From assembly GCF_007744075.1 (NCBI RefSeq), contig NZ_CP036266.1, forward strand, positions 7,592,564 to 7,656,563: a stretch of DNA of 64,000 bases. Reading direction: 5' to 3'. Made by a program: the position numbers and the translations under genes. The stretch comes from Gimesia chilikensis. Its GTDB lineage: Bacteria; Planctomycetota; Planctomycetia; Planctomycetales; Planctomycetaceae. Under the pieces are notes generated by a model, which had not been told where the DNA came from, did not search any database, and saw only the letters and a program-made list of their open reading frames with translations. This document shows positions 57,966 to 64,000 of this stretch, piece after piece. Numbering within the stretch: position 1 is the first letter of the stretch; every line of letters starts with the position of its first letter.

Positions 57966-60497
57966 TCATCTGTCGGATGAATCTGCCTCTTTCAGGGGAA
58001 ATCGCTTAACTTCGCCCGAAAAATCCCTCAAATTCCGCTGTTGCTCAGCGGGAATCGCCACGGGCTCCCAGCGGGGGCCGGAATTCCGGTAATTTTTAAA
58101 GGGATCCTGTTCTCCCGCACGGCCACGTACCGGGAATTCCGGAATCTGGTGCTGTCGGGCTGCTCGCAGGCTCGGTTCGAACTCGACACCTGGCGAGGAG
58201 TTAAAGTTCGCTCCCAACTGAGGGGCCGGTTCCGACAGCGGAAGCGTCACAGCGGATGAATCGGCTTCCGTTCCCAGGAAAGCGGCCTTCAGTGTCGCAG
58301 ATGCTTCACGTTGAGAGGGTGCCGGAGGAATGAAAGCAGTGCCATCGGGACCTGGTTGAGTTCCCTGCAGATTCTGGATGGCAGCCGCGGATTCCGCTGG
58401 TTCGCTGAAATCGATAGACTGAATTTTTTCATGCACGGGTGCTGCCGCAGATTCACTCTTCACACCAGGTACCGGCGGTGCTGGAGCCTGAGACATCGCT
58501 TCCGGAGCAGGAGCAACCGGCTCGGGTGGTGCTTCGCCCGGGGTCAGCAGCTGAGGATAAACGCCCCGCGAAATCTCACCCGTATAGAGTGGTGCTGCCG
58601 CGATGTTCCGGACACGCCCTTTCAGACGATCCCGCTCTGCTGCATCCATGTAGGCTTTCTGAGGCCAGCCCCCTTCAGCCAGGAAAATGTTGTTATACGA
58701 CAGCAGCGAGCCTTTCTCAAACTGCACGTTTTTAACCGCGAGGGCATACTCGACCAGCGAACGATAGTAACTGCTGTCTGCTTCCGCCTGACGACGCTGT
58801 GCTTCCAGCAGCAGGTCCAGGGTCGCATTGTCTGATTCATAAGCCGCCTGCACCGCAGCTACTTCCTGTCGGGCCGCATGACGACGGTTGAAGGTTGTCT
58901 GCATTACAGAGTACGCCCGATCGACATCGGCGATGGCGTTACTCAGACTCTGCACCACGGTCCGTTCCTGTTCATGCAGGATCGCCCGGCTGCGTGCCAG
59001 CTGCAGTTCTGCGTTTCGCATGGCTGCATGCGCCTGCCGACGCCCCAGGGGCACAGAGAATTCCAGCCCCAGCTGCCATTCCTGTAGATTTCCATCAAAC
59101 AGGGTATTCAGAGCACCTTCGTAAGGTCCGGGATTGGAACCTTCTGCCAGGAAGTTCTTACCAAAGCCACGCCAGCGATACCGGCCAATCAGGTCGAGTT
59201 CGGGCAGCAGGAAGTTTTCGTTGGCCTGCAGTTCCAGTTCATATTTTTTGATCGCCCAGCGCTGACGACGAATTTCAGGGCGACGGTCCAGCGATTCCAC
59301 CAGGGTCTCTTCCCAGTCGAAGTCAACACGGGCCAGCGATGGTTCATCCGCTGGACGAATCAGTCGTCCGTCATTGATCGGAATGCCCATCAGCTTACGC
59401 AGGCGTCGTTCCGCAACATACACACCATGATTGCTCTGAAAGGTTCCGCCCTGGCTGCCGTTGTTGGTATGCGTGCCATTCAGCAATCGACCGCTGAGTG
59501 CATTTTCCACTTCGGCCTGATAACGGAAATACTGTTCGCGGGCCTGCGCTTCTTTTTCAGCTTCGCCGCCACGACGTCCATTTTCATACAACGCGTGAAT
59601 CCGCCGCCAGGTTTCCAGTGCGGAATCGCGGGCCATGATTTTCGCATCGAGATCGCGATACCCGAAATACAAATCCCAGTAAGCGTTCTCAACGTCGCTC
59701 ACCAGGTTACGGACGGCAATCTCGAATTCGCCGAGACTGATGTCAGTATTCATGCGGGCGATGATCACACCATTGATCACTCCCGGCGTGTTACTCGGTC
59801 CGGCCAGCTGATTGAAATCGATTCCGCCTCCCCGCAACAGCGGATGACGGAATTCCATTTCGATATTGTTCTGATAGGCGTGGGGGAACTGGTTACCGGG
59901 CGAGTTATTGGCATCGTAGTCGATGTAATCCCGCAGGGTGAATTCAGTACCGGTCATGGCACGCTTGGTCAGCTGCGCCTGGATCACCATTGCATCCTGT
60001 CGCAACAGACGGGTACCACCGCCGAAGAAGACGTTGTTCAACGCCTTGTCATTCTTTTCAAAAAACGTACTCGCTGACAGCGTGGCATCATAGGCGCTTA
60101 GTGCCGCAGGCACGCCATATCGCGGGTCCGCCTCGGTAATGGCAGGATCATATTTCGTGGTCACTGCAGCTGGCGTGTTCAATGAAACGCCACCGACATC
60201 ACCCAGCACCTTGGAACTCTCCAGTGCCATCCGAACCGCTTCCTGCAACGAAAGATCCCAATAATCGGGGGTTGCAGAGCTGGCAACACTTGAAGGCGCA
60301 ACTGTGCCGAGCGTGTCGCCTTCATCGATGGTATCCACATTGGGATACTCGATTTCGTGAGCGACCTGCTGGTACACTTCCTCACTGTCCACAAACTCGT
60401 CCTGGAGGGACTTGTTCATGAAACTGCTGCAGCCTGGCCCCAGTAGCGTAGGAGCTACCGCCAGCAGAAGCATCATTCGTGTCAGGAAATGGTTCAT
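57966..60497 (-). CDS. TolC-family outer-membrane efflux lipoprotein
   Basis: About 843 aa. ATG 60497 gives a signal with lipobox LGPGC (about residues 18-22); AGGG lies upstream. Two TolC-type helical repeats are visible, with LAVKNVQFEKGSLL and VPLGRRQAHAAMRNAELQLARS in the second. From about 640 a Pro/Ala/Glu-rich C-terminal extension of about 200 residues follows, unlike most TolC proteins. A TolC channel spans the outer membrane and periplasm for export. The GAF-HlyD adaptor is divergently transcribed 402 nt away. Confidence 0.9.
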   Translation of the reverse strand: MNHFLTRMMLLLAVAPTLLGPGCSSFMNKSLQDEFVDSEEVYQQVAHEIEYPNVDTIDEGDTLGTVAPSSVASSATPDYWDLSLQEAVRMALESSKVLGDVGGVSLNTPAAVTTKYDPAITEADPRYGVPAALSAYDATLSASTFFEKNDKALNNVFFGGGTRLLRQDAMVIQAQLTKRAMTGTEFTLRDYIDYDANNSPGNQFPHAYQNNIEMEFRHPLLRGGGIDFNQLAGPSNTPGVINGVIIARMNTDISLGEFEIAVRNLVSDVENAYWDLYFGYRDLDAKIMARDSALETWRRIHALYENGRRGGEAEKEAQAREQYFRYQAEVENALSGRLLNGTHTNNGSQGGTFQSNHGVYVAERRLRKLMGIPINDGRLIRPADEPSLARVDFDWEETLVESLDRRPEIRRQRWAIKKYELELQANENFLLPELDLIGRYRWRGFGKNFLAEGSNPGPYEGALNTLFDGNLQEWQLGLEFSVPLGRRQAHAAMRNAELQLARSRAILHEQERTVVQSLSNAIADVDRAYSVMQTTFNRRHAARQEVAAVQAAYESDNATLDLLLEAQRRQAEADSSYYRSLVEYALAVKNVQFEKGSLLSYNNIFLAEGGWPQKAYMDAAERDRLKGRVRNIAAAPLYTGEISRGVYPQLLTPGEAPPEPVAPAPEAMSQAPAPPVPGVKSESAAAPVHEKIQSIDFSEPAESAAAIQNLQGTQPGPDGTAFIPPAPSQREASATLKAAFLGTEADSSAVTLPLSEPAPQLGANFNSSPGVEFEPSLRAARQHQIPEFPVRGRAGEQDPFKNYRNSGPRWEPVAIPAEQQRNLRDFSGEVKRFPLKEADSSDR

Positions 60498-60899
60498 TGA
60501 ATAACCCTGGTCAGTCTGGACCACGTACCAAAAAGCTTTACACTCTCTCCTCTCATCGGCTCGAAACCGGGCTGACCCAAAGCGAATTTTCATCATATTC
60601 GGAATATTCCATATAATCGGACAACCAAAAGACTCTCCCTGAACCCCCTATTCTTCGCATTCACGTCATTCACACAATCGGTGCATCTTCCAGGGTTCAG
60701 CAGCCTGCATCGATCAGCGAAGCTGCGCAATGATTTAAAGTTGTACACCAATTACTTTGGCGGCACGGTCTGCTTTTTCGCGCTCGATCCCCGCGCCGGA
60801 GAGGCAGCCGTGTTAGGATGTAGGAAACAGGGACCATTCCTGGAGCCCCCCTGTCTGCTGGTATCAGCGGCAACCTGAAACCTTTGACTCGACAAACTG
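60498..60899. other. Divergent intergenic region, TolC / GAF-HlyD genes
   Basis: These 402 nt carry overlapping palindromes ATATTC-G-GAATAT (60595-60607) and GGAATATTCC (60601-60610), a possible operator. No clear -35/-10 pair could be set for either gene. Confidence 0.45.
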
Positions 60900-62963
60900 A
60901 TGACAACTGACGAATCCTCTTCCATCGAAAATGTCTGGCAGGAGATCGAAGAGCTCGTAATGGGGCTGGCGCAAATCTCACGTACCGAGATTTCGAGTCA
61001 GCGGTTCTATTCCGAACTGGTGGAGCGGGCCATCCAGGGTCTCAGCGCGCGAGGCGCCCTGCTCTGGATTCCGGATTCCCACAGGGATTTCGAACTCATT
61101 GAACAACAGGGGCTGAATCCCGAAACCGATCCGATACTGGGCCTCAGTCAGGAGCAGGTCCATCGACACCGGATGCTGCTCAATGAAGTCCTGCTCGAGA
61201 ACGAGCCTGCCAGTATCGCTGCCGGAACCGGATTGTCGGCAGAACACCAGGGGAAGAACCCCCTCTCGGAAAATCTGATTCTCTGCCCCGTCCGCATCAT
61301 GCGCGATTCGGTTGCCAGCATCGGAATCCTGGAAATCATCCATGCCGCGCCGCGCTCTTACGAGGCGCAGGAAGGTTACCTGCGGTTCATCAGCGCGCTG
61401 TGTGAAATCTCAGAAGACTTCTGTCAGCATCAACAGTTGCTCAAACTCCAGGAACTGGAAACGCTCTGGGAAGAGTTCGAACGATTCTCCGAACACGTGC
61501 ATCTGCACCTGGATACGCAACAGACGGCCTACATCATTGCCAATGAAGGGCGGCTGCTCATCAACTGCGACCGGGTCTCGGTACTGCAACGGAGCGGTTC
61601 TACCTATCGGCTGCTGGCCGCCAGTGGGGTCGAGAGTATTGAACGCCGCTCCGAATCGGTGCAACGACTGGAAACACTCGTCAATCGTATTCAGGCTTTG
61701 AATCGACCTTACTGGAACTGGGAAGCGGATCAGAACTATCCTCCGCAGATCACCGAACCGCTGCACGCTTATCTGGACCTGGCGGCCTCCCGTTCGCTGA
61801 TGATTTTCCCGTTGAAACACATCACCCAGGAATCAACAGAACCTGTTAATAACACCCGACTGCATGACCAGAGCAGCCCCGCGGAACAGACGATTGGGGC
61901 GATCGTCGTCGAACAGTTTCACGAAGCAAGTGCCGGACAGACTTTTCTCGATCGTTCCCTGGCGGTAGCGCGGCACGGGGGAACGGCCCTCTATAATGCG
62001 CTACAGTATGAAAGCTTTCCTTTCTTTCCCGTACTTAAATTCTGGTCGCATTCGCCGGTTCGCAAACGACAACTGACCTGGCGGAAACTGGCGACTGCCG
62101 GCGTGGTACTGGCCGTGATCACAGCCCTGCTGATCCTGATCCGTGCTGACTTCACGATTGAAGGAACCGGCACTCTTCAACCCGTCGATCAACAGAACAT
62201 CTTCGCAACCGCTGATGGCATTGTCGATCAGATCCTCGTTCAACAGGGAGACGAAGTCACTCAAGATCAGACACTGCTCACGCTGCGTGACTCGGAACTG
62301 GAACTCGAATCCAGTCGCGTGCGGGGTGAGATCCAGACGGTCCAGAAACGGCTCGCCGTAATTCAGGCGGCACGCCTCGAACTCAATCCGACCGACGCTG
62401 ACGCTCTGCAACGGGCCAACCGCCTGACTGCGGAACAGGAAGAACTCAACGAACGACTCAAAAGTCTGACCGAACAGCGGACACTGCTGAAGAATCAACA
62501 GGATGCCCTGCTGCTCAAAAGCCCGATCGCGGGAGAGGTCCTTACCTGGGATCTGCAGGAGAAACTATTGGCCCGCCCGGTCCAGCGGGGACAACGTCTG
62601 CTCACCGTGGCTCACCTGGCCGGCCCCTGGGAACTGAAAATGCAAGTGCCCGACTCTGAAGTGGGACACGTTCTGGAAGCGCAACGTCGAAGCGAGACGC
62701 CCCTCAATGTCTCCTTCTTATTACTGACAGATCCGGATCAGACTTATACCGGCACCATTCAGTCCATCGCAGCCACTGCGGAACCTGACCAGGAAGGGAC
62801 CCCCGCCGTGCAGATCACGGTCAAGCTGGATCGTGAATCGATCAAGGGGCTGCGGCCGGGGGCATCGGTACTCCCTCAGATCGACTGCGGTCAACGCTCT
62901 TTGGGCTATGTCTGGCTCAGGCGGTTATGGGAAACCGTTCAACGGGAACTCTTCCTGTTCTGA
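60900..62963 (+). CDS. GAF-domain HlyD-type membrane fusion protein
   Basis: A 687-aa protein. Two GAF-like regions occupy about 15-180 and 190-380. A single membrane helix (about 398-418) follows, then a HlyD adaptor: lipoyl halves (FTIEGTGTLQP, ATADGIVDQILVQQGDEVTQ, LLKSPIAGEVL) around a coiled coil (about 465-540) and a beta-barrel. GAF domains would be cytoplasmic and the adaptor periplasmic, so export could respond to a cytoplasmic signal. No inner-membrane pump lies adjacent. The divergent TolC gene is the likely outer-membrane partner. Confidence 0.85.
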   Translation: MTTDESSSIENVWQEIEELVMGLAQISRTEISSQRFYSELVERAIQGLSARGALLWIPDSHRDFELIEQQGLNPETDPILGLSQEQVHRHRMLLNEVLLENEPASIAAGTGLSAEHQGKNPLSENLILCPVRIMRDSVASIGILEIIHAAPRSYEAQEGYLRFISALCEISEDFCQHQQLLKLQELETLWEEFERFSEHVHLHLDTQQTAYIIANEGRLLINCDRVSVLQRSGSTYRLLAASGVESIERRSESVQRLETLVNRIQALNRPYWNWEADQNYPPQITEPLHAYLDLAASRSLMIFPLKHITQESTEPVNNTRLHDQSSPAEQTIGAIVVEQFHEASAGQTFLDRSLAVARHGGTALYNALQYESFPFFPVLKFWSHSPVRKRQLTWRKLATAGVVLAVITALLILIRADFTIEGTGTLQPVDQQNIFATADGIVDQILVQQGDEVTQDQTLLTLRDSELELESSRVRGEIQTVQKRLAVIQAARLELNPTDADALQRANRLTAEQEELNERLKSLTEQRTLLKNQQDALLLKSPIAGEVLTWDLQEKLLARPVQRGQRLLTVAHLAGPWELKMQVPDSEVGHVLEAQRRSETPLNVSFLLLTDPDQTYTGTIQSIAATAEPDQEGTPAVQITVKLDRESIKGLRPGASVLPQIDCGQRSLGYVWLRRLWETVQRELFLF

Positions 62964-62973
62964 ACTGTATTCC

Positions 62974-64000
62974 TTATTTCTGGCCCGGGTTTTCATACCA
63001 GAACAATCCGAGCCCGCGTTTCTTGTGTCTTTCTTCACAGCAGAGCACATCCAGATCGCCGTCGGCGTCGAGGTCCAGCAGTTCGATGCGATCATACTTA
63101 ATTCCTTGGGGACCGCTGATTTCCCGTGACTCCCAGTTAAACTGATCTCCGTCGCGAGAACCGCGGAGCCAGAACATTCCGGACCTGGGTGGCTCGGCAT
63201 GTTCACAACTGAGGACCAGGTCCAGTTGACCGTCCCTGTCCAGATCTCCTACGGCAACTCCCTTTCCGCCACCCGTGTTTTGGGGATAAGGAATGACGCG
63301 GTGATCCCATTTCAGGCCACTCTGATCCAGGCGACGGTACCAGTGCACTTCATCGGGAGCCCGCGAAACCACCAGAATATCCTGCAGGCCATCCTGATCG
63401 AGGTCCGCCAGATGGGCAAACATCACTTCGCGATCCTGACCGCCGACCCAGTGATTTTTCCACGGCTCCCCTTTGGAGCTGACGGAACCCGGATTCTCGA
63501 GCCAGCGGCATCCGCGGTGCTTCCCTTTGCGATCCGTGGTTAACAGGTCCTGATCACCATCGCCGTCCATGTCGACGGCATAGAGAGACATGATCCAGCC
63601 CGCCGGGGAAAGAGGATGCCATTGATAGGACGAGAGATCCCGCGGTTCGCTGGTACATTCAAACCAGCCAATCTCGGCCCCCGGCCCTTTACCGGCTGCC
63701 ACCAGGACTTCCCCTCCGCTTGCATCCTGGCCCAGTTTCGCGGGGATCGCGAACATCCACATCATGCGATCTTTCGAGGCGGGGATTACAGCCTGCTCCC
63801 AGGTGTTTTCAAACGGTTTAGCTTCAGGCGTCCAGTGCACGAAGACGGACCGCGTTTTCCCTTCACTACAACTGACGACCGCCCGGCTGGTGCCTTTGTG
63901 CTCGAGATCGATCCAGGCAGCGTCTTCCACCTGAGGTGTTTTACCAACGGTCACCGCTGGCCAGGTCGCTTTCACCTTATCAGGTCCCGGATTGCGGTAG
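62974..64000 (-). CDS. VCBS/FG-GAP repeat protein (partial, runs off the window)
   Basis: At least 341 aa; the frame stays open to the window edge, so the N-terminus is missing. Four Asp-rich repeats are seen: DMDGDGDQDLL, DLDQDGLQDIL, DLDRDGQLDLV and DLDADGDLDVL, each a calcium-binding-like loop of the FG-GAP beta-propeller. Such proteins are usually secreted or surface-bound in Planctomycetes. It converges on the GAF-HlyD gene with 10 nt between stops. Function unknown. Confidence 0.85.
   Translation of the reverse strand, partial: YRNPGPDKVKATWPAVTVGKTPQVEDAAWIDLEHKGTSRAVVSCSEGKTRSVFVHWTPEAKPFENTWEQAVIPASKDRMMWMFAIPAKLGQDASGGEVLVAAGKGPGAEIGWFECTSEPRDLSSYQWHPLSPAGWIMSLYAVDMDGDGDQDLLTTDRKGKHRGCRWLENPGSVSSKGEPWKNHWVGGQDREVMFAHLADLDQDGLQDILVVSRAPDEVHWYRRLDQSGLKWDHRVIPYPQNTGGGKGVAVGDLDRDGQLDLVLSCEHAEPPRSGMFWLRGSRDGDQFNWESREISGPQGIKYDRIELLDLDADGDLDVLCCEERHKKRGLGLFWYENPGQK

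Overview
The window is 64 kb of a bacterial chromosome that looks like a planctomycete, most like the Gimesia/Planctomycetaceae group. This is inferred from gene content, not from a database search. The pointers are a DUF1549/DUF1553 + DUF1501 gene pair, a Gfo/Idh/MocA–DUF1080 fusion, a formylglycine sulfatase, MJ0042-type zinc-ribbon membrane proteins, oversized signal peptidases, a DUF2752 protein, an FG-GAP/VCBS protein, and an Alternative Complex III operon joined to a caa3-type oxidase. No rRNA, tRNA, CRISPR array, insertion sequence or prophage was seen. It reads as a stable, gene-dense core region.

Layout. 0.3-3.3 kb: DUF1549/DUF1553 and DUF1501 secreted proteins. 3.5-6.5 kb: two zinc-ribbon/TM/STN-like proteins. 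6.6-11.4 kb: a Bfd-like ferredoxin, then an ABC exporter (ATPase, double-FtsX permease, HlyD adaptor). 11.4-19.7 kb (minus): Hsp20, then the complete Na+-translocating NADH:quinone reductase set nqrABCDEF-apbE-nqrM. 20.2-23.5 kb (minus): the oxidoreductase-DUF1080 fusion and a sulfatase. 23.9-26.8 kb: ROK kinase and lepA. 26.8-31.3 kb (minus): a helical protein, two paralogous lipoproteins, DUF2752, dapF and a YhaM-like nuclease. 31.7-35.9 kb (plus): HesB/IscA, an SDR, a DUF6677-like protein, a tiny membrane protein and a KAS III-like enzyme. 35.9-40.5 kb (minus): lptB and two tandem giant signal peptidases. 40.7-55.4 kb (minus): a 12-gene respiratory operon, actA-actB-actC-actDE-actF-(109 aa)-sco-ctaC-ctaD-ctaE-subunit IV-second subunit III. 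56-57 kb: Gfo/Idh. 57.1-57.7 kb: solitary infC. 58-63 kb: divergent TolC lipoprotein and GAF-HlyD adaptor. 63-64 kb: partial VCBS gene.

How the parts work together. Two complete energy modules lie here: Na+-NQR with its flavin transferase and iron-delivery factor feeds the quinone pool, and ACIII plus an A2-type caa3 oxidase with its Sco copper chaperone takes electrons from quinol to oxygen. Much of the rest concerns the cell envelope: exporters, LptB, signal peptidases, lipoproteins.

The most unusual features are the tandem signal peptidases carrying a zinc ribbon and a beta-sandwich insert, the oxidoreductase-DUF1080 fusion with a non-canonical nucleotide loop, the GAF-sensor export adaptor, the 109-aa protein inside the ACIII/oxidase operon, the fused actDE gene, the two paralogous lipoproteins, and an infC gene that appears to start at ATC behind a terminator-like hairpin. 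I found no clear wholly novel defence or mobile system.
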